Shown one piece after another: positions 22,287-33,336 of a DNA stretch of 64,000 nt (positions are counted from its first letter, which is position 1; each line of letters begins with the position of its first letter). A program made the position numbers and the translations under genes. Under the pieces are notes generated by a model. It was given only the letters and a program-made list of their open reading frames with translations, was not told the origin of the DNA and searched no databases. This DNA is from Xiphydria camelus. Taxonomy: Eukaryota; Arthropoda; Insecta; Hymenoptera; Xiphydriidae. The stretch is taken from contig OY783194.1 in NCBI GenBank assembly GCA_963678675.1, forward strand, positions 14,149,207 to 14,213,206. Direction: 5' to 3'.

Positions 22287-24336
22287 CAGTGTGTCCGTAA
22301 AGTCCCGCAACTTGCAGTTATTTCGAGAACGGAATACTTTTTCAAAAAACGCCCTGACACGTCAACTTTTTTATTTTCCTAGCAATGTTTTGGCCTAGGT
22401 AGTTTTTCCAAAACTTGCCGCATGAAGGCGCCACGATCGATGTTATTTTTTTCTTAAATTGCAACACCTATTTTTTATTGTATTTTTGGGTAGCCACTGT
22501 TATCCTGAGTACAACGGTGTGCCATGTGTGGGGGGTTATATGAGAAAATTTTTGAGAAAATGCAGGTTTATTATGACGAAGTAGGTTTTCGTATTTTGGC
22601 AAACTTGACTCGCTGCGACCGCTGAAAGAAAAAAGTAATAAAGAAAAGTTGATAAGAGTAACCAATTAGAGCAGTTGCTCGAAGTGGCCATCGTGAACTG
22701 CTTGGCAGTGGGCCATTCTCTCCACAAACGGGCGCTGTACGTTCGCTAGTGCCGCTGGAGTGATCGTCTGGATCTCGACTCGAATGCGATGTCTCAGGTC
22801 TTCCAAATTTTGAGGCCTGTTTACATAAACGCGGCTTTTAAGATGTCCCCATAAAAAAAAGCGCTGGCCATTCGATTTGACCCCTTCGACCTATCCAGCG
22901 ATTGGGGAACAGCTGATTTAAATAATCTCTCACTAGCAACGCATAGTGCAGTAGTGCCCCGTCTTGCTGGAACCAGATCTGAGGATCAATTCCACCTGGC
23001 TGTGGCGCTGGAAATCTTTGAACGAGAGCAGGGACTACCTCATTTTGCAATAGTTCAAGATAACGTTGTCCAGTCAGATTACCCTCAATAAAAAAACGGC
23101 CCTATAATTGTATTTCTTACAATGCCCGCCCAAACATTGACTTCTTCTGGATGTTGGGTATGTGCTTCCTCCACCCAGTGAGGATTTTGATTCGACCAAT
23201 ATCGACAGTTGTGTCGGTTTACCGTGCCATTCAATGTAAAAGAGGCCTCGTCAGAAAAAAGAATGTTGCCAGCAAAATTCGTATGTGGATTATTACAAAG
23301 TTCTTATATTATTTCGCAAAATTCAATTCGCCGATCGAAGTCGTCGTCTGACAACTCCTGAACTAATTTTACCTTGTAAGGGTGAAATTTGTTTTTACGG
23401 AGAACCTTATGCACTGACGTTTTACTTATGCGCAGATCCCTGCCCGTTTGACGACATGACGACTGAGGGCTATCCTGAACTGCCAGTAAGACGTTCAGCT
23501 GATCATCCTCGGACAAAGATGGTCGGCCTGATCTTGGCAAGTCTTTCACATGACCAGAAGCCTCAAATTTTTGCAGTAGCCTGCCTACTGTAGATTTTGA
23601 TATTAGCCTATCAGGATGCGTTTCATTAAACAATGTGCAAACTTTTTCATAGGTTCTTCTTCGATCACCGTAACCGACCATCATTAGAATCTGAATCCGA
23701 TCAGTCTCGCTGAGAAAATTAGCCATATCGAAAGGTTTGACAAAGTACAAGACTACCAGAGAGTCTTCAAAAAGACTGATTTACCGAGTTTCAATGAAAC
23801 TCGAAAAAAAAGCGATAAGCTGAACAAAGCAGAAAGCAAAAAGCGCAATAAGTACGAGAGAGCAGGTATTAGGCAGTCCAATCTCATTGAGAGTTGAGAA
23901 AACAATGCGAGTCAAAACCGCAATAAGGCACTGAATCCTTATGAAAGCCAACGGCGCATGCGCGCTCCTCCAAATAAGCAGAGATGGCCCTCCCCCTTCT
24001 TTTACAGCGGTCGCAGCGATTCAAGTTTGCATGAAAACCTACTTCGTCATAATAAACCTGCATTTTCTCAAAAATTTTCTCATGTAACCCCCCACACGTG
24101 GCATACCGCTGTACTCAGGACAACAGTGGCTACCCAGAAATGCAATAAAAAATAGGTGTTGCAATTTAAGAAAAAAATAACATCGATCGTGGCGCCTTCA
24201 TGCGGCAAGTTTTGGAAAAACTACCTAGGCCAAAACATTGCTAGGAAAATAAAAAAGTTGACGTGTCAGGGCGTTTTTTGAAAAAATATTCCGTTCTCGA
24301 AATAACTGCAAGTTGCGGGACTTTACGGACACACTG
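22287..24336. mobile_element. Mariner-type transposon with about 340-bp TIRs, 2,050 bp
   Basis: The ends CAGTGTGTCCGTAAAGTCCC and GGGACTTTACGGACACACTG are flanked by TA (22285-22286 and 24337-24338). The TIRs extend about 340 bp inward and include GCATGAAGGCGCCACGATCG and a TTATGACGAAGTAGG segment, with only scattered mismatches. The minus strand carries a transposase pseudogene filling most of the centre. The element is inserted into the TTAA-flanked MITE around it. Confidence 0.9.
22666..23726 (-). pseudogene. Mariner-type transposase, near full length but disabled
   Basis: The start at 23726 begins MANFLSETDRIQILMMVGYG. A helix-turn-helix region follows (SKSTVGRLLQKFEASG and the linker DLPRSGRPS), then the second HTH with ISKTSVHKVLRKN and HPYKVKLVQEL. 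A stop after FDRRIEFCEII breaks the frame at about 23303. In other frames come ILFSDEASFTLNG, the first catalytic Asp, and WFQQDGALLHYA, the second. The third-Asp motif expected after GQIEWPA is missing through a small deletion at about 22866, and the text continues out of frame with WGHLKSRVYVN to a stop at 22666-22668. The stop, frameshifts and loss of a catalytic Asp mean it cannot be active. Confidence 0.88.
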
Positions 24337-25379
24337 TATTTCTGAACATGTTTTATTTAGAAATGTGCATCCAAATGGACGCGATGACCGAAAGGGTTAA
24401 GAATGTTAAATATTCGTAGAATATCACTCTCATGTGTGAACTTCCAGTATAATCACAATGTATGATATTCTGTCTGTGGAACGAAAATTTATTTGAAGTG
24501 AAACTTCTTATAGTCTAAGATCCGAACTAGAGACGTTCTTCACCGATCTGCTTACCAGATAAAAAGTATTTTTTATCAAACATAATACGTCAATGAACAT
24601 ATCGCGTATGGGTAGGCTAATAAAATATGCTCAAGACTACCCTTAAAACTATATAAACAGGTGAGCTGATATGAGCAATTTGCACCGATCTGCTTACCAA
24701 TTAAACTATATATGAAAATAAAGATAATTTTATTGCAAACACGATGGTATAACCCTACCTGCAAAAAATCGGTCATGAGTCACGGTTGTAAGAGGCTTTG
24801 AAATTTATCGGAGCTAGCCAAGATGCGCGTACTACAGGGAAATTTGCTATAGGACGCAACGTAGGAAGTGGGCGCGACGCGACGGTTAGATGAGAGAGAG
24901 TGCGTACATGCTGCTTCCTCGTACGATTGACAAAGATAACACTACTAAAATGCCGAGAAAAAGTGACTACAATGGAGTAGGTACTGGCAGTAAACTTTTA
25001 ATTACTTTAAATTAAATATAAAATATTAAAATGTGAAAGATTTTTCAAATATTTTCAACTAAATATATGGATGGGGAAATATTAATATTTCTATCACAGA
25101 ATAATAATATGTTAGTGATAATTATTCGATAAATTTTATCTATTCTATAAAAATACCACAGCAAACAAACAGAAAAATTACATTTTTTAGAGAGCGATAA
25201 AAAATCATTAACAAATTGACGGTGTAAAAAAACTCTACTATAAAACAATGAATACAATAACAATCTTTACAAAGATTATAACAATATTACAACAAATACA
25301 ATATTATAGCCTTCCAAAAACTTGTATGTTGCTGGAATAAGAGAGAGAGAGAGAGAGAGTGCCCAGATTTTATATAACA

Positions 25380-25545
25380 GTAACCTAAACAACGCAAAGA
25401 CTCCAAGAAGAATTTTTCTTAACAATTTATCATTTCAACTTATGAAATCTCACTTAGAGGAAAAGTCTAGAATTTCGTCTTTACCTTCAGATATTTTTAA
25501 TGCGTTACAAACCCACCCCATGAGCCATCGCCTCGACTGTCTGTT
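25380..25545 (+). pseudogene. Possible piggyBac-like transposase C-terminal relic
   Basis: The open stretch reads NAKTPRRIFLNNLSFQLMKS, followed by HLEEKSRISSLPSDI. This resembles the segment before the C-terminal cysteine-rich domain in piggyBac-like transposases. The expected cysteine pattern after it is only partly visible. The stretch lies in the left half of the 5.2-kb element and stops before the element at 25682. The assignment is tentative. Confidence 0.35.
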
Positions 25546-25681
25546 TATCACATGTTCGGAAAAAACTTTCACTCGAAAACCCGGTAAGAACGTTTTTCCC
25601 CTTTTTCTGTACTTTCGAGAAAGAGCCATAAAGTAATAAATTGTCCCTTCTCCAGACAGGCAAAAATAAAAATGCAAAGTT

Positions 25682-27944
25682 ACACGGAGAGAAATCGTCA
25701 GTACTATTTGCCTGAAATTCAGGGAAAAAATACCCAACTAGTACGGTAATCGTGTTGCATTTGGTCAGTGAGGTAAAAAATATCATGCATTCAAAGAGTT
25801 TTTCATGTTCTCGAAAGTAAAATGTGACCTCTGTATCAAATAAAAAATGTGGTTGGAATAGATGAAAATTATGGCTGAGATAGATTGAAAGTGTCAAACA
25901 ATGAGAAAGATTTTACTGTTTTCGGGGTAGAAACTGCTACACCGGTACGGTAAAATATACTAACCTGTACTGAAATTATTACTAACCTCAAGGATTATTT
26001 TTTTCCCACCAATTAGAATATAAATTTACCGTTCAATGTGATACTTTTTATTTTACGTTTTTATATTTTTTATTTATCCGTGAGCAAATTTTCTTCACCT
26101 TATTAAGTGAAAATTAATTATTAAATTAAAAATTGTATGGAAATTTTCATATATTTTGTTCTAATTACTTGTTTAATATCGGGAATTGAATTCTTTTCCT
26201 GACATTTGAGCTAAGTGCGTTTATTTGTGACCGTTGCTATCGAGCGTCGCCTCGTTCCGCGTCTTTCGTACCAGTGCAGTGCCGAAAAATTCGCATCACG
26301 GAGGAAGTCGCGGAATCGGGATACGTACCCGCGCTTGCCTGTGCCAGAAATAGCAGTTTATTGCGGCCAGGTAGTAAACGATCGCTGCAAACGACGAGTA
26401 TTTCTAACTTCCTTGTTACGCGTTCATTACTAAGGAAAATTCGACAGCTTTTGTAGGAAATATTTCTCGAAAGAACAGTTTATTGATGAATGCGACTGAT
26501 TGTGAGTTACAACGTGATGAATGTGACTGCGACTTGACTTCGGCTCTTCGCCGAAGTAGCTCTTGCGATGGTCGAAGGAGAGAATGACCACCGAGCTGCC
26601 CAAGCCGTCCTTACGCCCGGCTCGTCCCTTATTCCAAGCCGATCACCGTGCGTTCTCAGGTAGCGTCGGTGTCCTGTTAGTCGGACGATCGGTATGGTCG
26701 TCCGTGCGTTATCGAGGATGTTCCGTTAACGGCCCGCAGACCCTAGGTTTTCTCCGTCAAATCGTTCCTCACACTTTTCTGCTCAGAAGAACAAATGACA
26801 TACAAAATTAAATAGATTTAAATTTTTCAATGAAAATCTTATCTGCTGAGACTCTATGTATTGTAAGCTATATTCGACGCGGTAGACTCGACGCAGCTGC
26901 ACGATGAGTCCTGAAGCAATCCTCGATGAGACTCGAATCACGATCCGCGATATGCACGCTGGTTGTCGATCGAATGGCTTCCTTTGATTGCCTGGAGGAG
27001 CATAAGACCCCCTTACTCCTTCATCCTGGGCCTGCATTGGAAAGCCCCGTTGCCTTGACGTCATTATGGGGGAAACTGCCCGCTTCCACCTGGCTTCGTG
27101 AATCACCCTTGCTTGACGCGTCCACTCCTAACGGTGCCTTGAAATTTCAGTATAGAATTTTTTTGCATGAATTTCCCCAATTTTTCTTCTAGTCTTCTCT
27201 TCTTATTTATAACGAAAAAGAAATCACCAGAATTTCCCATCAAATACTCCTGGTAATGGACAAAAATGGTGAGACTTCTCCGTATATCAGGCAAAAAATA
27301 TGATTAAAAAATCTACTAACATTTTCCCATAAATCTTCTAAATAAAATCACTTACCTCAAAAGCCGCTTTCACCAGACAGTAATTCATCTTTTTAAATAA
27401 TTGTTTTTTTTATAAATGTATTAGTTTAAGCACTTTATTTTTTCTGGAACAACTCGCACCGGTTCTAATGGCCACAACTCACAACGTGCGTCGACTTCTG
27501 ACGATCGGCCGAAAACGGCCGAACTGACGCGAACTGACGCGAACTGACGCTCACGTGATCGCCTTTATAGATGTGTCATTGGTAGAATCTATCTACCCGG
27601 ATAGGTAAAAATTCCGTTACTCTAGGGTAATTGTGCAGTAACGTAATGATAAAAATTAAGGCGCACAACTTGTTACAATTTAAGGGCCGAATGATAATTT
27701 TTGCTGCTATTATACGATAACATTTATTAACGGAGGGATACTTTCTATATTATGCAGGCATAAAAATTCCTGTTCGGGTAAAATTGTAGAGTTGGAACGG
27801 TAAAAATTCTGGAACGTTCGTCAAAATATATCGGTTGATTGTTAATTCCTGACCAGCGCCTCTACAAAATTAACCGTAAAACACCGAATGCTACACGCTT
27901 ACCCTACTATTTAGGTAATTTTTACCGAAAATTTCTCTCCGTGT
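25682..27944. mobile_element. 2.26-kb element with ACACGGAGAGAAAT ends and AGTT duplication
   Basis: ACACGGAGAGAAAT at the left is inverted as ATTTCTCTCCGTGT at the right. AGTT is directly repeated outside both ends (25678-25681 and 27945-27948). The TIR is only about 14 bp, but GGTAAAAATT-like words recur in the right third (about 27600, 27775, 27800, 27913), as expected of subterminal binding sites. Chapaev, Sola and Academ elements make 4-bp duplications; I cannot decide among them. Frames in the GC-richer middle (26200-27150) show no known family. Confidence 0.7.
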
Positions 27945-28041
27945 AGTTGAATCTTGAACGAAAATAATTTTACCAGGGATCCAACAGTAATTGATTGAAA
28001 AAAATAACGATTGAAAAAGATACTACATTACATTTATATAT

Positions 28042-29147
28042 GAGGGGCTGAGAAACATAGTGGTGCAAGTCAGCAAAACCTAATTCTGCGGAAATGAACC
28101 TTTCGAGTAAGTGCTAATAAAAAACGAAGTTATGTTTGTATCGTGTTTCAAAACGGTATGGATGATTAAAAATGCGTCAAATTCTATGTAATATGTCTAG
28201 TGGGTGAAAACAATAAAGGATAAAAAAATTGTACTAACACAAAATGAAAAAACACAAACACTTTATTATTAAGTCTACTGATCATCATCCTCTTCGTCGT
28301 CAGACAGTGGATCCGAATCCACAACTTCTGCAGACGTTCTTATGTTTTCAAAAAAATTGTGGTGGATGGAGGGAATGTATTTTAAGAGAGACAGCATATC
28401 TCTTTTCTTTAAGTGGTTCATATTCCGCGGACCAGAATACATCGGCGCCTACTCAACATTCTTCAGGAGTCTGGGTCGTCCGTCTTTAGTAGGCCTAATG
28501 TTGATTCTATTAAATTGAATATCCTCATTTAAGGTTTCTTTATAGAAAATGGTAAATGGTTTTCCGTTTTCAAACCTCAGCCACTGTATTGACAACCAGT
28601 TTACCGCTGCAGCACTTTCATTCTTTTTTCGTTTGGTTATAGCTCTTTCTAGTGAGTCGGTGTTAAGAAAATCCTCTTGTGGCATTTCGACTAACATAAA
28701 CTTCTTACTTCGCCGTGCAGTTTTTATAATGCTATACCAGTCATCTGGAACAAAAATAGTCTTCCCTCTGCTCTCCTTCTCCACTAACCCGAAATCGCTG
28801 TTATTGGGTAGGTAGGAATAGGTACACAACAGAATTACTCAGAATTATATTATTTAATAATAATTCGTGATGAGCACAAAAACAAAACCCACATAACCTT
28901 ATAACCTTCTTTTGAATAAACGTTTCTGAACACAGTGGTGTAACTCTGACTTACACCATTATGATTCAGCGAGTTTATCTCTAGTCGTTTACAACACAAA
29001 ACTGATGGTGCTTTCTAGTGAAATATAGTAGAAACATGAATTATTTCGAAATGTTTCCAAATGAAGCTCGTGATTCTGAACCAGAATAGTGGCTTAACAC
29101 AATTTCTTATTATTGTTGACTTACACCACTATGTTTCTCAGCCCCTC
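28042..29147. mobile_element. 1.1-kb element with GAGGGGCTGAGAAACATAG ends
   Basis: GAGGGGCTGAGAAACATAG with a following GTGGTGCAAGTCA stretch is inverted at the right end. ATAT is present on each side (28038-28041 and 29148-29151). The motif TGACTTACACCA recurs inside at about 28949 and in the right TIR at about 29117. The minus strand carries an unrecognised, decayed protein at 28275-28829. Confidence 0.65.
28275..28829 (-). pseudogene. Unrecognised transposon-borne protein, decayed
   Basis: The open frame 28449-28829 begins MCTYSYLPNNSDFGLVEKES. It contains a Trp-rich region with FVPDDWYSIIKTARRSKKF, VNWLSIQWLRFENGKPF and a FYKETLNEDIQ stretch, and stops after LLKNVE. Beyond the stop and one frameshift the text stays protein-like: HLKKRDMLSLLKYIPSIHHN, then an acidic DPLSDDEEDDDQ end with a stop at 28275-28277. 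I do not recognise the family. Its setting within TIRs and its decay suggest a transposon protein rather than a host gene. Confidence 0.55.
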
Positions 29148-29640
29148 ATATGTCATAATGGAGCACGTACTTTTTCCGCAAACTGAGGGATGTAAACAGC
29201 GAGTCGCTCGTAGTCGCTTTTTCTCGGCATTTTAGTAGTATCTTTGTCAATCGTACGAGGAAGCAGCATGTACGCACTCTCTCTCATTTAACCGTCGCGT
29301 CGCGCCCACTTCCTACGTTGCGTCCTGTAGCAAATTTCCCTGTAGTACGCGCATCTTGGCTAGCTCCGATAAATTTCAAAGCCTTACAACCCTGATTCAT
29401 GACCGATTTTTTGCAGGTAGGGTTATACCATCGTGTTTGCAATAAAATTATCTTTATTTTCATATATAGTTTAATTGGTAAGCAGATCGGTGCAAATTGC
29501 TCATATCAGCTCACCTGTTTATATAGTTTTAAGGATAGTCTTGAGCATATTTTATTAGCCTACCCATACGCGATATGTTCATTGACGTATTATGTTTCAT
29601 AAAAAATACTTTTCATCCGGTAAGCAGATCGGTGAAGAAC

Positions 29641-29641
<1 letters not shown>

Positions 29642-29684
<43 letters not shown>
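29642..29684. repeat. CT microsatellite inside a transposon TIR
   Basis: About 21 CT units lie between CGGTGAAGAACG and ATTTCGGATCTT. The matching place in the left TIR (about 24525) has only TAGAGACG, so the array grew after the element formed. Confidence 0.95.
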
Positions 29685-29686
<2 letters not shown>

Positions 29687-31329
29687 TTCGGATCTTGTAC
29701 TATTATACGACGTCGGAGCGTTTAACACGCTCCTCTGGAGGGGGTATGGCAGCGTAGGCCTACTGGAGGTGGAAATGGTTTGCGCATACGCACCGCATTC
29801 CCTGTACTGTAGTGACGTAGTCCAGTAAACGAAGGTCTGAAATACGAACTTTTGCTAAACAGGCTGCCTTTTTGTTTGACGTTGTCATTTGACCCTATAA
29901 AGCTCTGGGTGAAGTATCGCGGTTTTTCCTCTTGTGGTTTTGTTGAAAAACAATAACAAATACCCCAAAAATTGGTTATTCAAGAATAACTCGAAAACTA
30001 AGCGAGATATCGAAAAAAGTGCAAACTCAAAATTGTAGAGCTTAAAATTTGCTATAAAGAAGGTTCTACACAGTTTACCCCTCCTCCCACGGGGGGTTTA
30101 TTCTCTAGAGCCGTGCAAATATTAGCGGAAAAAAAAATCGTAAAACATCGAAAATTTAACATTTTTGAATGCTTTTTGTCTTAAATTGCTTAAGAAAGTC
30201 TCTACTTTTAAAATAAAATTATATATTTTTTTCACTCAATTGTTTAAAAAGTGCCAAGTAAAATCAACGATATCTTACGATATTATGAATAATTTTTTCT
30301 TCTTTGTATTCCATAATTTTGTTACTTAAATTCCCTACGCATTACACTCGGGTCATTTTTCTGTAATTGTCGTAATTTGTAAGATATCTCGGTCTTTAAA
30401 AATTACTTTGACAACCTTGGTGCGTCCGGAGAACCACTGGTGCCGTTCGCACACATTCTAGTGGTCGCCAGAGTTACGCGCAGAGGCACCCCCTCCCAGA
30501 CCGGGAATCCGTGACTATTCTTAGGTAGGTACCTACATTTTACGAAAAGCACGTCAGGGCTAACTGACCGGACTTTTCCTCCGCTAAACCGGGAGCTGAG
30601 AGACATTGAGTATACAAAATCCGCTCATCACATTCTGATTGATGATTTAAGTTCAGAAAGGCTTAACAAATGATATCGTCGAGGTTACCGGACGGAAGTA
30701 GTGGTCAATTTTTTTTAGGCAATATAATAGGAGTTTTCGATTTCGTCGCTGTAGCTGTGAGAAAAACGTTGTTCTTGACCATTAAAAGGTTATTTGGGTA
30801 AGGTATGAAATAAAAAAAACGGCATCATCATAATGCAATACAAATCTAATTATTAATGGAAAAAGAAATAAGTAGTTTACATAATTAATTAGTATTGAAA
30901 AATAACAAAATTGAACACTTACGCAGGTAAGTTTTTACAATGGTTGTGGATGCATTTGCAAAGAGAGATACAATTAATCTTGTTTTTTTGAAACTACAGG
31001 ACATTGTTCTGAAATCAGCATTACATTTGCAAGGCCTGATTAAAGAATTTGGCAAAGGCGGTTTTGTCATTTGCACTGGGTGGAGCTGTCAATCTCGTCT
31101 TTTATAGCCGAATTGGAGAAAGTTCAGAGGCTCACATATAGATTGTGAGGAATTTCTCCACAAATATGTTTAGGCTGCTGGTCTCTTAAGCAATGTAAAT
31201 ACAAAGCATCAGAAGCGCAAGTAACTTTGGATACATTGACATTGAAACCGATATTACGGGTAATTAACTTGTGACGCAGTTCATCTGCTGTGGATTTTTC
31301 TTTGGCAAATAAATAAGTGCAAACTTCAA

Positions 31330-31700
31330 TATTCTTAAAATGCATCGGAGTTTTGGAGTTATTTGCAAAAGTCGAGAGAGCGTCCTAATTGAATACTTCA
31401 GATGCAGCATTTACATATTGCTTCTTTAGTTATAGCTGAACGTTATTCCCATACGCATCGATGTAATATTAGAAGTACATTTTTCAATTTGTATAATAGC
31501 AGTGTTTCGTCTCACCTTAAGCGGACGTCTATATTGGTTCTTACCGTTCATTATTATCGCGATCTAAGTGAAGCGTTCATTAAATTTAGAATTAATCCCG
31601 CCATCTGGCGCAACGGCGAGACGAGCGGTATGTTTCGGCGAATCTAGGCTGTTCATGATCTTTTTCCCGGAAAGGTTAATTACAGGACGTTGCAATTAAC
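31330..31700 (+). repeat. About 370-bp repeat, inverted copy at 48800-49195, partial at 62355-62460
   Basis: Shared blocks include TATAGCTGAACGTTATTCCC, GATCTAAGTGAAGC and the end TTTCCCGGAAAGGTTAATTA. It abuts the 5' end of the FEN/CXC copy B, so the gene's missing upstream part was probably lost when this repeat arrived. It is non-coding. Confidence 0.65.
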
Positions 31701-31708
31701 AAGTTGCA

Positions 31709-33179
31709 ATGAACCCCATGACTGTGACAAAAGACAAGTTCTTGTCCAACGTGGTGAATAAATTCAAACTGGTGCAACTCTTGTCTACTTATTTAAGAAC
31801 TGAAGGCATTGTAACAGAAGTAGTAGAAGAAGACGCTGACACCCTGATTGTAAATACCGCAATCGAAATGGAACGTCGTCGAGAACTGAACGATAAACCG
31901 ATAGTTGTCGTCGGTAACGACGTAGATCTTTTGGTTTTACTCGTTGGCCTCACACCACATGACTTGAATCTACATTTTTATACAATTGTATCCACCGGTA
32001 AGAAGGAAAAGAAACTGTATTCAACTCGTGACAATAGATATTTCACGCCTTTTATTTTGTTTGCACAAGCATTTGTTGGGTGTGACACAACTAGTGCTTT
32101 TTATAACAAAGGAAAAAAGACGATTATATCGCTTTTACAAAAGGATGAAATCCTCTGTCAATCTACATCAGTCTTTTATGCTGCGAGTAAAACTTCAGAC
32201 GAGCTTTACGAGATTGGTGAAAGAATTATGAAGCACCTATACGCCACGGATAAAGAAATGAGTCTATCTATCAATGAGCTTAGGTATAAAAAATTCACCT
32301 CGTCAGTAGCTGGTGCAAAGAAAGACATACTCTATTCGTTACTACCTACAAGGACTGCTCTGTTGGAACACATTAAGAGAGTGTACTATCAAGTTCAACA
32401 ATGGATGAGCAATAAATTGGATCCGTTACAGTGGGGATGGGAACGATTGAAAGGTGAAAATACAATACTCATCCCTACGAAAACGAGTCCCCCTGCAGCT
32501 CTCGATGAACTTCTACGGAAGATGAGTTATTATGAACAATTTCTCAGGTACTATGTTGCCAAATGACGGTATTAGTATATTGTTCAGTGCGTCAGTCACA
32601 ATTACTACTTTAATTATCGAAAAATGGTTATGAAATTTGTACTTCAAAAAGTTTCTATGTGTAATATATGATATGTCCAAAAAACTGACGTTTTGAAGAT
32701 TCACCGAATTTCTATTCTAATAACTTCTACGCCGTGGAGCTAAATTCAATGTACAGAATGAAGCAGTTTAGACCAATCTTAATTATATCACTCATGAAAA
32801 TTATTGCACGCATCATTTCTGTTACCCTCCTTACTCTTCATCGCGTTAAATCATTTGCTTTCTCATTACAATTTATTAAATTGTGGAAAAATGGTTTCCA
32901 GGTGTCTTGTAACTGTGCCTCTACTAACAGCAGCACATCCCGATGTGCCTGTAAAAAGGTTGGGCTCCATTGCACCCCACTATGTAAAAAATGTTCTGAT
33001 AAAGATGAGTGTTCTAATCTACCAGTTACAGTATCAAATCAAACTGAAGAAGACATAGATGGGAGAGTTCAGGGGGAGAAGAGGAAGAAGAAGAAGGAGA
33101 TAGGGAAGAAAGAGATGTGGACGAAGGCGACGAAGACAATGAATATGATAAATCTGATCCTTATGAGTTCGAAACATAA
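31709..33179 (+). pseudogene. FEN/PIN-like CXC family protein, C-terminal two-thirds, copy B
   Basis: The longest uninterrupted piece (285 codons to 32566) starts in the conserved region TKDKFLSNVVNKFKLVQLLS. It carries DADTLIVNTAIEM, IVVVGNDVDLLVLLVG and FVGCDTTSAFYNKGKKTI, then YYQVQQWMSNKLDP, QWGWERLKG and LDELLRK. The acidic clusters resemble FEN/PIN metal sites (inference). About 380 bp follow that end in TTTCCAG, after which VSCNCASTNSSTSRCACKKV and GLHCTPLCKKC give the cysteine module. The gap may be an intron whose donor reads ATGAGT instead of GTGAGT. The acidic tail GGEEEEEEGDREERDVDEGD lies in another frame and stops at 33177-33179. The N-terminal zinc region is missing. Confidence 0.78.
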
Positions 33180-33336
33180 TAACAATAATAAAATAAACAT
33201 AATAGTAAAACAGAATAAAATAATGAATAATTTGCTGCTCCCAAATGATTTGAATTTTGGGAAAAAAGCGACATTGTGATGTTCAACTCAGTTTACTTTT
33301 CGGAAAAAAAGCGAAAAATATATTATTGGCGAACTA

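Larger units (their letters stand above)
22218..24396. mobile_element. piggyBac-type MITE (TTAA, CCCTTT ends) holding a mariner
   Basis: TTAA lies on both sides (22214-22217 and 24397-24400). The element starts CCCTTTCAGGCACAG and ends GACCGAAAGGG, the CCCTTT-type terminus of piggyBac elements. Without the mariner at 22287-24336 it would be about 127 bp long. It has no coding sequence of its own. Confidence 0.7.
24511..29702. mobile_element. 5.2-kb long-TIR element with TAG ends and TTA duplication
   Basis: TAGTCTAAGATCCGAA at the left matches, inverted, CGGATCTTGTACTA at the right. TTA lies on each side (24508-24510 and 29703-29705). The TIRs are about 450 bp (24511-24975 and 29205-29702) and are strongly similar. 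Each holds two copies of GGTAAGCAGATCGGTG, a likely protein-binding repeat. The right TIR is expanded by a CT microsatellite. The centre holds a piggyBac-like relic, a 2.26-kb element and a 1.1-kb element. The element's own transposase was not recognised. Confidence 0.7.

Noticed and set aside
29462..29500. TAGTTTAATTGG resembling a tRNA A box
   Set aside because: No B box at proper distance; the stretch is part of a TIR whose GGTAAGCAGATCGGTG repeat explains it.
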